A stretch of DNA of 64,000 nucleotides, taken from positions 62,001-126,000 of the forward strand of contig JALLLS010000032.1 in the NCBI GenBank assembly GCA_025094145.1, in the 5' to 3' direction. The translations under genes were made by a program, and so were the position numbers. The DNA is from Spinellus fusiger. Lineage: Eukaryota; Mucoromycota; Mucoromycetes; Mucorales; Phycomycetaceae. The notes beneath the pieces were generated by a model. It saw nothing but the letters and a program-made list of their open reading frames with translations, was not told the DNA's origin and did not search any database. This document shows positions 34,559 through 48,034 of the stretch, piece after piece; within the stretch, counting starts at the first letter, position 1; every line of letters begins with the position of its first letter.

Positions 34559-37500
34559 TTTTCCTGTACAGTTATCACTGTACAATACAAAGTAAAGTAT
34601 ACTTTATCTTAAAGCATACATAGAGTTTTATAAATGACTACTTCCAACAAAACTTACCAGAGAATAAATTACAAAAACTACTGAATGGTATGCACATAGA
34701 TGAGTACACCTACAGGGTTTTATTCTGCTGTAAATTCCAAGTAGTTTTGTTTGCCAATACTATTTCTCTGAAGCTGGATGGTCTTGAGATTAAAGAGGCA
34801 AAAATACACTTTTGGCCCTGTACTATTGATCCTTTCTATTAGGATCAATATCTATAAATAAAAAATAAAAAAGAGAAAAGAAGGCTCAATGTAGAAATTA
34901 TCGAGACAAATATACTATCTTAAAATACTGCATCAGTTGAACGTTGGCAAATATATATCCAATAGATGATGAAGAATATAACTACTAATTTATTCAATCT
35001 CTACAGCGTTGAAACAGATAGAATAAGATGGCTCAATTATGTTGGCTTCTAATATGCGCTTGATATGAGTGTCAATATCCTGATCACTAGATCCAAGAAG
35101 TATGACAAGAGAGTAAGAAAGAAAGAAAAGAGAAAGAGGCCGAGTAAAGTTCTACTTGTTAATATCAACAAGTAAATCACCTCCAAGACTAGTATAGAAG
35201 TATTCATATGCACATACGTATAGGTATAACATATTTTCTTTACAGTATCTAATATTCATATTTGGATCGTCAAACTAAATTTTCAATCATCTAATTTTAG
35301 GATAAAACCTTACATCAAGCAATCCCCGATTTGCCCTTCCCCCACTTTCAAAACACACGGTCCCTGCATTCATCTTCATTTTAGAATAGCCACCCGATTA
35401 GTTTCATTGCATTTAGTTTTATCTATTTTCTCTTCCTCTTTATTGGTTGTGAATACAAATAAGTCCAAAGTCATTAGATTTCATAACAAAGTAACTTGTA
35501 AAGATACCATTGCCGAGATATCTTACATCTCTTGATATGTAAAAGTCCACTATAAACGGTAAACTTAATAAAACTACCTCTAGAAAGTTAAAGACATAGC
35601 ATGACAGACAGTTATCAAAAGATAACCACTACCCCCCCCCCCCTTTTCTTTCTTTCTTTTTCCCCAAATAAGAACTATTCTCATTAAGATTATATCATAG
35701 CTTATACCAATAAACACTCTAAGAAAAGCTTATAAAAAATAGAGACAGAGATAATGTTCTTATTCTTGTAGGCTACACAAAAAGACACTCTTCATCACCA
35801 AATACTACACGAGTACTTGTATTGAGCATATGCTTAGTACTGTTTTATTTATTTATAAAAGCGAATAACAACCTATTGGAGAACAAAAACTATATATTAA
35901 CATCAATAAGCATCTTTGAGGCTGTTTTCAGGGTTTTATAAAGATAAAATCGTATTGTACAACACTAAGCAGTAACTAAAGGCTTCCCTGACACTATGTA
36001 TTTAATAAAAGACCAAAGATGGCGACGTTATATATTAGGTTTATGCTAATAAAAGTCGTCATCAAACCTTCTGCATTCTTATTTCTTATTTTAGATAACG
36101 ATTGTACTCTTTTATCTAACAGTGCATGAAATAGTGGATATGGAAAGATGATCTATGGAAATGATTGGAGTTATCCGGAGTTTCACTCCAATGCATTCTT
36201 ACTTATTAGTTTAGAGGATGAGTGGGGTACAGTCCAAATCCTGACTACCTGTGTTAAATATTCTGATTAAACTCTTTTGTGAATACAGTAGGTCCAACAC
36301 ATAATGTCACAGCCAATCAAAATAGATGTCGCATCCAGAAATGAAAGTCGCATTTTTAGAGACCACGTCGTTTGCTTCGAAATTAAGTCGCAAGGGTTTT
36401 CTTGGCACCTGAGAGAAGGGGAGAGTCGATGTGGACTCCTTCTGCCTTAGATTAAGACCTATGATAGACTTTTAATTTATCATAATGCCATATTCAGCAG
36501 TGATAGATCGAAACTATGTCTCACGATGTTAAACCACTTTTCTTACAACGCAAGCCTTCACTTAACTACTGCATTTCATATAAAGAGTCTTGAAATCCTC
36601 ATTTAATAAAATAGTAGCTTTGATTTTGATTAAATTCTTGAGTAATAATTTACTAAATAAAACATACTTTTAAGAGATTATTGAGACCATATTTTCTTCA
36701 AATAATAATAGTATTTCTTTTTATAGAGAGAGATAGATTGGACATGCTATGTCACTTCGTTGTAATTCCACTCACCGCCTGAAGGATACTTGAGCAATTG
36801 AATCATAGTATAGCCCTTTAAATTCCTTATTAATGATTTGGTAGAAAATATATAAATAATTATAATGAAGACAGGGATAACATAGTAGTTTTTGATCTGA
36901 TACGTAGAGACAATTTGAAAATAAGATAAGATGAGATGAAATAAAAGAGATAATCGACTTTAGTTGGTATATGATGTTTTACACAAAGTTGACGAGAAGT
37001 GGTTTGCACACAAATACGACATCTATAACGCCAATCTTGCCAATTATCAGATGATCATTGTGATCAGGTAGATTAAAGGATATGTTATCCAAGTTTATCA
37101 TCTCTTTTCCCAAGATCCCTTCTGAGATGCTAAGTAGTCTTTATTTCTCTAATTGAATTTTATCCTGTTGTTGTTCTTGTTGCACAGGAGATTCAACACC
37201 TTTGTCTTGAAGTTCATTCATCTAGAGGCAATCATTATTACTGTGTCAGTACTGAGGAGGAAACAAACACCCAGGGGACCACTTCAAAATGTTGTCTCAG
37301 CTCATCTTTTCGTTAAAGGTTTTCTTTACAACAAGGGCAAGAAAATATTCCTTGATAGAGGGGTGTACCATTGTTGACTTGACATACATGTACGAATCGT
37401 TGCTAAAGCACTGGATTCTAGAGGTACAATCAGACATGTTGTAGTTATGTTGCTTTACCAGGTGATATCACAGCCATTGTGGTGTGGAAAACATCTTTCC

Positions 37501-37907
37501 ATTCAAAGATTCAAAGTATTTTTCTAAAGACACTACAAGTTGAGGTTATTGTAATTTTTATGGCTTTTATTTAGACATAATACCCTGTAGTTTAGAAGAA
37601 GGTATAGGAAAGTGAGCAATGTGAAAAAAAAGTATGCAAAAAAAAGCAACACAGAGATGCTCTTGGAGACTTGCCAATAGATGACCTATATTAAAAATAA
37701 ATAAAACAAGGCTATATGTTGTTTATCTGATTCTTAATATTTTCTTTTGATGGAGCCGTTAGTAACCATTAAATGAACTCCATGTTTCAACATTTATCCC
37801 AGCACCTGTAAGAATGTGAAACAGAAACCTTTGAAGTGACTTTTCTTCACACTTTTTCTGACCGTGTAAGACCTAAAGATCATCGAATTGTTTCAATAAG
37901 TGCTCAG
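34559..37907. other. Long AT-rich gene-free region
   Basis: No supported gene. It contains poly(C) at about 35632-35643, a patch at 35270-35320 resembling 1015-1060, a more GC-rich patch at 36290-36440 (possibly an element end, CAGTAGGTCCAACAC), and stop-broken coding-like frames at about 37150-37550. Interpretation: old mobile-element debris. Confidence 0.5.
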
Positions 37908-38401
37908 TTACTTCAACAATGGCAGATGGATTAGCATCAATGAAGTTGATAACAGTCTTTTTATGTTTTTGGGCCAAGATATACTTACGAACAACCTTTT
38001 TATAGCTCTCAAAAATAACATCAGAGCATATATTATATTAGTTAACTCATCTCTGTGCTGCTCTAATGTAAGTGTCTCAACTGCTTTGCTGTAGATGATA
38101 TACTCATTCAATTTTCAATTCTTTAGATCGAAAAATCTAGCTCTATCCTGAACAGTATAATGCACATCATCCCGTTTTTTTTTGCTTTTCTATCAGCATT
38201 GGGGCACATCAGAGAAGATTCACTGGAGGCTATATTTTTCAAGTACTCAGTATCAGCAGCAATTATCTTAACACCAAATTCATTTAGATCAACAATATAG
38301 TCCATCAGCTCAGGACTGCCATTCTCAGCAACGACATTTACATATCCATCTTCATATAAAGATATTAGCAGTTTTTTTTTCCAAAAGATTTGTACATTCA
38401 A
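37908..38401 (-). pseudogene. Unrecognised gene fragment in two frames
   Basis: Two minus-strand frames read on from each other: 38401-38123 (DGYVNVVAENGSPELMDYIV, then EFGVKIIAADTEYLK) and 38111-37908 (SKAVETLTLEQHRDELTNII). Both look coding and the break between them is only a few bases, so one frameshift or a short intron is likely. The N-terminal side ends exactly at the foldback element at 38394. A good donor (GTAAGT) follows the second piece near 38000. I cannot name the family. Confidence 0.4.
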
Positions 38402-38606
38402 TTTTCAGGTTTGCGCATACCATGAAATAAGATAAAAGCTTTATGGTTTTACAATCTTTACAAAAGATCAACTTTTATTCATAGTATTATTTATTAAATC
38501 TTTGGATCAAGAACTAAACATCTATTCAAAGTTTCCGGGAAAAGACAGCGAGATTGTAAAGCTTTTCCTTTATTTCATGGTATATGCAAATCTGAAAATT
38601 GAATGT
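38394..38606. mobile_element. 213-bp MITE-like foldback element
   Basis: Terminal inverted repeats of about 50 bp: the left arm ACATTCAATTTTCAGGTTTG..ATACCATGAAATAA..AAAAGCTTTA and the right arm, reverse-complemented, ACATTCAATTTTCAGATTTG..ATACCATGAAATAA..AAAAGCTTTA. The interior (about 110 bp) has no coding frame. Small size, long inverted arms and no protein are typical of non-autonomous MITEs. No clear target duplication was seen. Confidence 0.75.
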
Positions 38607-39643
38607 GAAAAAAAAACACATTCAGGACACAAATAAATAGATCAGATGTACAAATCGTTTGAAGAAGAAGAAAACCAATAGTAATATTTCATAAACATGG
38701 CAGTGAAAAGCAACGTTTCACTGGGAAAAATAGTTTATGCTATGAGTTAGTATAATATATAAAGTTAGACATTTGAGACATTTTCAAATATAGCAATTGA
38801 GTTAAAAAATGCCTATGTCTTTGCATGAAATCTGTATTCTTAAACAAGATATATGCTGTGAAACATAATGGATTACTTATAGCCTATTTTCCATGAAGCG
38901 TAAACATATTGATATGCAGGTGCATTCCATAATTCTTTTAGCACAAAAAAGGTACTATAAGCAGCAGAATAGTATTGCCCCATGCTTTTTATTTATTTAA
39001 TACCAATCAAATTGATCTTTGTTTTATGTAGCTGTGTAGAAATAATTTTTTTCTCATAAGTCAATATAGTATTTTAAACTATTGAATAAGTTTCTCTAAT
39101 ACAACGGTATAAGCCAACTTTCTTGAATTATTTCATGATGAGTCAGTCATTCATTACTATTGTCAATAAATGTCAATAAATGTCAATTTTCAACAAGAAT
39201 TTAAATAAACTATGTGTTTAATCATAAAATAATCTATCTAATCTTTGGAATAACAATTCGAGATAATTATGGTAGTAAATAAATCTACATATGCTGTACA
39301 CGGGAAATTAGTATTAAATGTCTAAAAAAGGAGATTTTATAAAATGTTTGGTGTGGAGAATGTACTAGATCAACCTATTATTTATGCTATACTAAGGTGT
39401 TTATTTGTTAATCCTATTACGTGTTTTAAACTCTCATAGCACAAGCTCAATGCCCAATGCACAATTAGTACAACAGACAGACCTACGCTAAATGAAATAT
39501 AAACTAATAGGCACTGCTAAGCATTTTAGACACAAGTAAAAGAGTTTATTGAATCTTTTGACCGACTAAATGGCACAAAGGCCATATGCAAAACTTCATA
39601 ACAAGCCAAAAGACTCAGAGATGTACCAACACGAGAGCTTGAC
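38607..39643. other. AT-rich spacer, no gene seen
   Basis: Includes the tandem unit TGTCAATAAA/TGTCAATTTT at about 39161-39190 and otherwise unstructured AT-rich DNA. The last 100 bases form the 3' flank of the first secreted-peptide gene. Confidence 0.5.
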
Positions 39644-39859
39644 TTAAGCGGGGACAAAACCACAGTAGCAGGTGGAATCCTGGCAAATGGGAGCAACAGC
39701 CTTTCCAGCGGAATCAGCCTGGCATCTGGCGTTGCAAGAGTTATCAGGGCAAGAGTAGTCACAGTCACGCTTGATGAGGTTGAGGGGAGTGGCGCTGGTG
39801 GCAGTGGCCAAGGCGAAGACAGCGAAGAGAGAAGCGATGATAGTCTTTTGGAAAAGCAT
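39644..39859 (-). CDS. Small secreted cysteine-rich (defensin-like) peptide, paralogue 1
   Basis: Intronless, 71 residues. An N-terminal signal peptide (hydrophobic core IIASLFAVFALATATSA) is followed by a short propeptide ending in KR at residues 30-31, a Kex2-type cleavage site. The predicted mature peptide is 40 residues with seven Cys spaced C-x3-C-x4-C-x3-C-x12-C-x4-C-x-C. The C-x3-C plus later C-x-C pair is the signature arrangement of cysteine-stabilised alpha-beta (defensin) folds, but the odd Cys number is unusual. The start is the ATG at 39859, where the signal peptide begins and where similarity with the second copy is strong. It is probably exported; antimicrobial or signalling function is inference. 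Confidence 0.75.
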   Translation of the reverse strand: MLFQKTIIASLFAVFALATATSATPLNLIKRDCDYSCPDNSCNARCQADSAGKAVAPICQDSTCYCGFVPA

Positions 39860-39915
39860 GTTGATTAGATGAGTAGATGAGTTGATGATTTGAAAAAGAT
39901 GATAAGTTTGGGATG

Positions 39916-39923
39916 CTTTTATA
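39916..39923 (-). promoter_or_regulatory. TATA box of secreted-peptide gene 1
   Basis: Reads TATAAAAG on the minus strand, 57 bases upstream of the start codon. The intervening leader is essentially identical in the second copy, supporting a shared promoter. Confidence 0.65.
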
Positions 39924-42900
39924 TGTTTTTTTTTGTTCCTATTAAACACCGATATGATGAACACAAAATGGGAGCTAGGTCTCCTTATCCTTCACTTGTA
40001 CTTTCATATTCACGTTCATACTTGCTTTACTTTAATTAAACAACAGTGTCAAACGAGGTCTATTGATTTACCTATCCCAGACATTCGAGAAACATTGTTT
40101 AATAATAGAAATATATTATAAATAACTATCGACAATTGTACTCCTGAGTCAAAATTTCACGGGGAAAGATAATAAGGGATATCACCAAGAAGCTTCTAAA
40201 AAATACCTTCGTGTCCCCTCTCTTAGATATATCCATATCAAGTTAAAATATCTATGAGGGTAAAAAAAAGTATTTGTTTCTATTATCCATCAAGAAAATG
40301 AATAGCACCATATGTAGATCCTCGAAAATATAACATATAATTCTAATTGCTATATCTTAAAGGAAATCATGAATGTTTACAAGTCAATATTCTTTTATTT
40401 CATTTAATTAATAAATATCCTTCATCAAGTGGTCTTAATACTAAATATCTTCATAAATGATAGCTTTCCACTAAGTTTTCTCATTGAAAAGTTCTCTTAA
40501 TCATACCATTTACCACACGGGTTATTAATAATGGTGCCAGCATTGATCATATACATTCACATGCTTCTGCCTTTCAACTTTTTATTTTTTATTTTTTATT
40601 TTTTTATAAATTAACACTGTTTAATTTACTTAGGGAAGGAGATCTCAACAAATCATAAAATTTAAGATTATATGTCCATTTTACAATCAATCCGATATAT
40701 ACCTACTATCATTCATTATCGTTTTTTATGAATTTCCATGCCATGTCTTGAGAATCCAATGTCATCTACCTATTTGAGAGAATTCATGATATAAAACACA
40801 AAAGTAACATTGCTGAGATTTCTTTTGTTATCATACAGAATCCGCGATGAGAAACAAACACAATGATGCAATAAATTGCGTATTGAGCACGCACCATTTT
40901 AGGGCGGACAAACTGTAGAATTATTACCAAAACTAGGTAGCATAGAGTTTTCCATTATTAGTATAGAAGTAATCCAAGTAAAAAAACGCTTAAGCACAAA
41001 GAAGGCCTGGTATGATTCTTTTCAGATCAAAACCAAAAACCTCAATAATATTGTAACACTAGAAAAGTATTTCAACACAATACACACGTATATTACACTC
41101 ACACAATTATCAAGACAAATCAATATTGACCAAGAGATAAATGTGATAGACACAAGCAATAATGTCATGCTGTTTAGTAGAACGACTCACAATCCAAACA
41201 AGTAAATAGTAATACAATAAGTTCTTGATAGGAAATGAAGTGCATATTTTCAAGAAAGGCAGCTGGCCTTCATGAAGAACTTTGATGTAGTTTATAGTAT
41301 AGTATGGAGCTACTTCAATGGGAAAAAAAAGCCTGAGAACCTATGCATAATGGAAAACAAGTAGACTCCGAAAGAGACACTGATGTGTCTTGAAAACTTA
41401 TTACCCTAGCATTATAATTTCTTTTTCCGAACTCTGGTGTGATTTACCGTCTATAGAAAAAATGGTCAAAAATGAAGAAAGTGAAGAGTAATCATGTATT
41501 ATAACACTAAAAAATACGCCTAGAGACTACCTTGTATTTGAGTGAAACAAAAATTTATAGATAAATAAATAAATACACTTACTGTTATTATAGTGCAGTA
41601 ATACCACACACTCATTGAAACCATTACTACTATTACCAACTGTTGATATTTTTAAATCAATATTTTCTATTAAATAATCTGAGCCATTATTTTCATCTAT
41701 TGCATGTTTTAAGCCTTTATCCAGAGAACTTATAAAGCTATAATAGTATAAAAAGAATGTATGAAAGCGAGAGAATGAACCTGATTTTAAATATCACTAG
41801 ATCTCTATCCCTTACTGTTTGGATTTTCAGGCAGTACCTTTCGGGAGTCTTACTCAATAGAGCCATTAATTTACACATGTTCTCTATTATCTTCTCACTG
41901 AGTGTTTTATATATTTATTCATTTAACTCTTTTTGTTTCATCCTTCTTAATTTATTTTATTCCACTCTTTTATTTTATAGTCTATTATTAAAATATCATA
42001 GGATAACCAATAAATCCAACGCAAAAATAGTATACATTATCCATCACATTAGTTTAAATGATTGATTTTCAGGCACTGCATAATGACTTATGTTTTTGTA
42101 CATTGAGAATAAATTGGATTTTTTTTGTGTTTAAAAATGAACTTATTTTCAACAGTGAGAGTCACATTAAAGTTATAGTTTTCGGAATAATACAGTCCGA
42201 CTAGGCTGTCAGGAGGTGAAAGGGAGCAAGAGATCTCTATGTGTAATTTACCCTTTGATCAAGTTCTTATTCTCATTAATTATAGAAATATTTAGACAAT
42301 TGAAGTGTATAGCAGATTCTTTATTGAAGCATCAAACACTTTTATGTACTGACATTGAGCAGAAAAAATTCTCACATAGTCATGTTGATATGTATTAAAA
42401 GTGGCAGAGAAATAAAGCCTTGATATTTTGTCTAGGACCTTCTATAAGTTTGTACCTTAAAACCTGCTCCTCCTTGAAAGGGATAACAAAATCAATTATA
42501 ATTTAGTATCTGATATTTTTTTTTATTCATTTAACAAAGGATAGCGTTCTATTTATGACATAATAAGAAACACTTCTATTGGGTAGCTATATCTGTACAT
42601 GCTAGATTGTATGCACCTACAAAGAAGAAGTAATTATAGATCAATGTATTCTAACTGGCATTTGCTAACTGATATTTTCTTATTATTCTAATGCCTACAG
42701 TAGTCAAATAAGGTCTTATCTTATGATGATATTAATAATAATAATAATAATAACTAGTAGCCACTTGGCCCACTGTGGGCCATGACTGATAGCCCTTTGG
42801 GTGTGTAGATCAAGCCAATGCTTGTCAGAATTGTGTGTTTCACAGTGTTGATATCTATTTTTGAGATCCAGATTTCGAAGTAGCATTATAGTGTCCGGTG

Positions 42901-43589
42901 AAAGAGTGCGTCCGACAAAAAGACATGACTGTTTTTTTTTACGAATGGCTAACTGCTAAGGAGCTCATTTTTTAATATATAAGATAATAATAATAATACA
43001 CCAATCCAAAGATAGATGGATTGTTATCAAATAACGTATTTTATATATTGAAAACTACGAGTCAACCATGGCCTCTAAAGATGCATAGACTAGAATATTC
43101 AATATTCTTTAGTTTGAATTTCAATCAGTGAATAACATAAAGTTAATATAGAAAATGTAAATGAAAGAAAATATAGATGAGCAAGCCTATGGATTGTTTA
43201 GTTTAGATTTCAAGACTGGTCTATACTATGTTTTTAAACAACAAATTATTGAAAACACCATCATTATTGATCTATGATTATATCCTAGTGATGGTACTAA
43301 CAGTAGAATAAAATACTATCTATGAAGCTATACTAAATCAATCCTGCAACCGCTTATATACTTCAATAATTAGAAGTTCAAGAGAAAATAAGATGGTAAT
43401 TTCAGTTTTATTTGCTATCTTCTTTAATGGGTGCTATAAGACGAGTATAGACATGAATGCAAGAAAAGAAATGAGCAGGCACCAATAAAACTATAACCAA
43501 GCCTATAACATAACAAAACAAAAACAAACAAAGAACAATGAGTATTTGCTGGTAGTTCTCTACAACAGATAAAAATATATTACCTTGAC
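39924..43589. other. AT-rich region between the two secreted-peptide genes
   Basis: No gene supported. A GC-richer patch at 42755-42930 contains the palindrome GCCCACTGTGGGC and an (AAT)n tract just before it (42729-42752). Remaining frames are short and low-complexity. The duplicated peptide unit does not extend far into this region. Confidence 0.5.
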
Positions 43590-43805
43590 TTAGGCAGGGG
43601 CAAAGCCACAGTAGCAATCAGAGCCTTGGCAGATAGGAACAACAGCCTTTCCAGCGGAATCGGCCTGGCATCTGGCGTTGCAAGTGTCATTGGGGCAAGT
43701 GTAGTCACACTGACGCTTGGAGAGGTTGAAGGGAGTGGCGCTGGTGGCAGTGGCCAAGGCGAAGACAGCGAAGAGAGAGGCGATGATAGTCTTTTGGAAA
43801 AGCAT
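43590..43805 (-). CDS. Small secreted cysteine-rich (defensin-like) peptide, paralogue 2
   Basis: 71 residues, intronless, same strand as paralogue 1 and 3.9 kb away. The first 25 residues (signal peptide) are identical; the propeptide reads PFNLSKR before the Kex2-type site; the mature 40 residues keep all seven Cys and the CNARCQADSAGKAV core but differ at nine positions. The stop is TAA at 43592-43590. The seven Cys suggest an intermolecular disulfide or one free thiol. The host function is unknown; secretion is well supported. Confidence 0.75.
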   Translation of the reverse strand: MLFQKTIIASLFAVFALATATSATPFNLSKRQCDYTCPNDTCNARCQADSAGKAVVPICQGSDCYCGFAPA

Positions 43806-43861
43806 GTTGATTAGATGAGTAGATGAGTTGATGATTTGAAAAAGATGATAAGTTTGAGCTG

Positions 43862-43869
43862 CTTTTATA
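43862..43869 (-). promoter_or_regulatory. TATA box of secreted-peptide gene 2
   Basis: TATAAAAG on the minus strand, 57 bases upstream of the start codon, the same spacing as in paralogue 1. The leader between TATA and ATG matches paralogue 1 over about 50 bases. Confidence 0.65.
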
Positions 43870-46519
43870 CAAGTTATCACTACCTTCCCTTCTTGCCCAT
43901 ACCCCCTAAAGACCTTCTAATTCATAAAAATAACTTCAAAGGTGATTATAGTGCAGTGAGTATGCATGCAAATGTCTTTCGTATTTTTCTAGAAGTGTAA
44001 TGTGATCGCTCGGAAGGCTCCCTTTTCCATTTGTGTTAACTAGCAGAGAGTTCAGCGGTACATAATTTAGGAGACTTATCCGGTGCCATTAAACTTTCTC
44101 GTACTATTTTGTTACTGATATTCTTAATTAAAATTAATGATAAGGTATATTTGTCTACAAGTATGAAAAATGGGCTGATCACTTGGCTAAATTGGAGTTT
44201 GGGATGCTTGTCATTGTAAAGGAAGAAAGAAAGAAAACAATAGGAAAAGGGAAATCGGCCGATCCCTGAGTTTGGATTCTATTGCGTAGTATTATGTTAT
44301 CGGTATTACGCACTTGCTCCAAAGAAGAGTTTGTTATAGAAGTCTACATATACAGGGATTTTAAGTTATATCGAGCATAAATAACATACAAAATGTTCTC
44401 ATTAGTAGTATTTCACTTTGTTGAGATCACTGAAATTGTATATATATTCTAGTGTCTCATCTAATTGAACAAATGATATAGCATTCAATAAGAGATATAT
44501 AGTATAGCAGTGGTTGTATGTCATTATGGTAGCCTGAACACAAATACAGATCTGCTTTATGTTCCTGAATACATATTCCTGAAAGTCAACTATTTAAAGT
44601 TCAATTCTATATTGTATAACACGTGTGATATCGATTTTCTAAATATAATTCATGGCAGCAGAACACTCGTTTTACATCAGCAGACATCTTTTGTTGTGAT
44701 ATTACAGATCCATTTCATACATGATTATTAAAAATTCACTACATCTTAGTCTTTCTTTAAATCAATACAATGTCTTTTTCACTTATACCTTGGACATAAA
44801 ATGGCATTTTACCTTGTATTTAGGTTTATTATTTACCGAGATTCTATTCAGGAGAACATAAATTAGAAGACACTTCAAGATAGGAGATATTAAACAGGAG
44901 ATATCAATAAATGATAAAGTCGATGAGCTTCCCTTCTTTTTGCATTGGTCTTCAATGTTTGTGTAATATATCGTACAAATTGCATTGGATGTCCTACCTG
45001 TATAAACAAACCAAAACTAGGCACTCAGTATGCAATACATACCACCAGTAGCTTGAGGAAAATACCAATGTGTATGTCGCTCTCAGCATTGCTTCCTGAG
45101 AGCAATAATGATAATAAAGTAGGATTAAATAAATAAAATTATTAATAAGTTACTCTTTTTATAAAATTAAGAAAAGGTGATATTAACATCCTATAAATTA
45201 CAGAATACTTTAAATTTTGCTTAAGTATTGATACCTAAGTTTTTTATCCTGCTTATGCTTGAGATTTGAATAACATGAATTCTACAAGACCATAAAAAAA
45301 AAGTCAATTTTGATGATTTAAGAAGATATCAAAAATCTCGCATGAATGACTTCTCATTGATTCTGTGTATTGTTTCATCCTTTTTAAAATGTTTGAGGCA
45401 CTGACAATACAGCCTAGTTTAACAGCATAAATAATGCATATTATTTTGTTAATTATAATCTGTGATAATGTTTTATGAATATTATAAAAGTGAGGCTTAT
45501 AAAAAGAAATAAACACAATTTTTGAAGTCAAAAACGATATATCAAAAAGCATTAAAAGTAAACAAATATAGCGCCACTCATAATAAAGACTAAAAAATAG
45601 AATAAAATAGAATAAAATATATACAAATATGCAAATAGTATGTTTAATATTTTTATTAAGTAGTCTATGAATTCTAGTAATCTGATTTTCTTTTCATTTC
45701 ACTAGTGATCACATAATAATACTAATAACAGGTCCCACAGTCATCAAGAGATAAGCAATGTCTGTCTATGTCTGATGCCTATAAGCAAGTAAAATATTAT
45801 ATTATATATGAATTAAACAGCCAACTTTTAACTAATCATAAACATCAATGATTGAACAAACTAAAAATATAAAACTAAAGACCTAGAACCAAAAGAAACC
45901 CTGAGTATTGGTAACCAAGTAATAATAAAAACAATTACATACTAAAGATATTTCATTTTAGAATATTAGAGATACCTTTATGTTGTTAAATACCTTAGGC
46001 AAAAGGGTTTTTATTTTATTTTTTAAAAAGTAATGTATATATAATGTATATATTATATGATAACTGAATAAAAATATTGATTGTAATTTAAGTGAGCTAT
46101 CTTGTTTACTTTAATTATAGGTTAGCAATATGAGGTCTTGTTAAAAGGTACTTTCCAGATAATTAAGATCCAAGAGATTTCACTTCTCAACATCAATAAG
46201 AAGTTATATTATTAATAAGAGATATAGGAATGTGTATGTCTAATAAATGAGTTTTAGATGATTATGTATCTGTAGCTTACTACTAGAAGTATATGATCTC
46301 ACTAATCAAGCATCTCAAAAGGTCTATTTTTTTATAAGAAAACAATCATTCACTACTTTTGACCTATCCAATAAAATACATAGAGGTAATATTAAAGAAA
46401 ACCATCTTGAAGATAACGTATATCTAAGTGTTTTTGTAATAAATAAATAATGTAGATGTATATAGATGTTTTATATAGTTTTATTTCATATCTTCCTATA
46501 CAAAAAGAATTCAAAGATT
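43870..46519. other. Gene-free AT-rich region
   Basis: No supported gene or RNA. Open frames are short, AT-codon-rich and lack domains. The final 70 bases are the 3' flank of SLU7, with AATAAATAAATAA near 46439-46450. Confidence 0.5.
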
Positions 46520-48034
46520 CTATGCAATTCCATTAGAGAGCATTTGTGATGCTTTTTGAGCATCAATGCCTGCTTGTCCAGTGCAATAAGAATTGCGAAG
46601 ATAAGAACGGCAGCATTTATAGCCCCATTTGCCATCAGCCCAGTAAGACCCCCAAACAGAGTTGTGATTGTTGACAAAGACTACACACACATGAGTATTC
46701 TCCAAGAAGAAACACACTTACCATCTTCTTCATATTTGGATTTGATTTTGGCCTTTTCCAATCCACGAATGACTCTGCCTGTACGAGAGTACTCCACATA
46801 ATTTTCATTCTGTGCCAGCAGCAGTTCTTTGGGCACAGATTCCAAGTGTTCAGCGCCACCGTATTTCTCAAGAATACTTTTTTGAGTTGTCTCGCGTACT
46901 TCATCCTTCTTAGACTCATATTCTTGGTGAAGAATGGCCACCTGGGTTGGGTTGGCTTGCAAGTGCACATCACTACCACGATCTGCAGCCTGCCATGCAA
47001 ACAGCTGTACTTTTGCCATAGCAGGGGCATCACCAGTATAACGTACAAAGTTATCACCTGCAAAAGGTACATCGTCAGGAGCATGGTCGTCTTTGAGTGG
47101 GTTATCACGCATAGAACGTGTCTTTGGATCGTAATAAGCAGAGTCTGTATCTAAGTTCAACAGATATTTGGCTGTATCTTCACGAATTCTGTACACCACG
47201 TATCAATAGATGGATTAATACACATGTATTTCAATTGATATACTCCATTCTGCTCTTACCTCAGGTTACGGTTGGTCATACGTGTTTTCTGATTTACATA
47301 TTGACCTGGCATATCTGCCTGATCTGCGTACTTATCATCGTCCTCCTCTTCTTCATCATCTGACATGCCAGCGATTCTCTTGGCTTCTGATGTTGTTGTA
47401 GGTCCTTCTTTATCAAGTTCCGAGGCCTTGGCAGCCCGTCTCGCCTCTTCCACTTTGTTGTATTCCTCAATAACTTTGTCGTGTTCTCTTGGATCGTAGC
47501 CGTTCCAACGATCACGTTTCTCATCCCAATCCAAATCCACATCCTGGACAATTTCATCTGCTTTGATATTCTTCCCTGTCCATTTTGCACCCTTTTTTCG
47601 TGGACGGTCTACACAGTCTCTTGTTTTGTGGCTTGCAGCACCACAGTTCTCACAGGCTCCTTTACGGTATTTTGTAGCAGCAGGTCCCTATGTCAAACAC
47701 AGGCCATCATCAACACCAGCCACCCGCCACCCGCCACTCGCCACCAGCACCACCCCCTTACCGCTCGTTGGCCACGCGCATACCAGTAATTGTCTTCTGC
47801 ACCAAACTTGGTACCACTTCTCTTCTCTGGTGCCTTTTGGTGCTTGAGGGATATCTGGCCATTGTCAACGTACCACGGTGCTTTTAACATGAACTGTGGT
47901 GTGTGTGGGTTGATCTCATTGCCTTCGTCATCCACTTCAGCAGGAGCTGTGCCTGCCTTTCGAGCAGCATCAAGATCCTTTTGCTTTCTGTATTCTTCTT
48001 TGGTGAGTCGGTTGGGCTGTAATAATCCAGACAT
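46520..48034 (-). CDS. SLU7: Pre-mRNA splicing factor SLU7
   Basis: Predicted 442 residues, four exons: 48034-47762, 47687-47260, 47188-46722 and 46680-46520. Slu7 acts in the second catalytic step of splicing, in 3' splice-site choice. Visible landmarks: an N-terminal [14 protein letters not shown] block, a CCHC zinc knuckle [14 protein letters not shown] (residues 103-116), [18 protein letters not shown], the acidic DDEEEEDDD patch, [16 protein letters not shown], and the C-terminal [19 protein letters not shown] motif. Length lies between yeast (382) and human (586). The start ATG at 48034 gives the usual MSG...L-E-Y N-terminus. It is divergent from the STIMATE gene over 327 bp. Confidence 0.95.
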
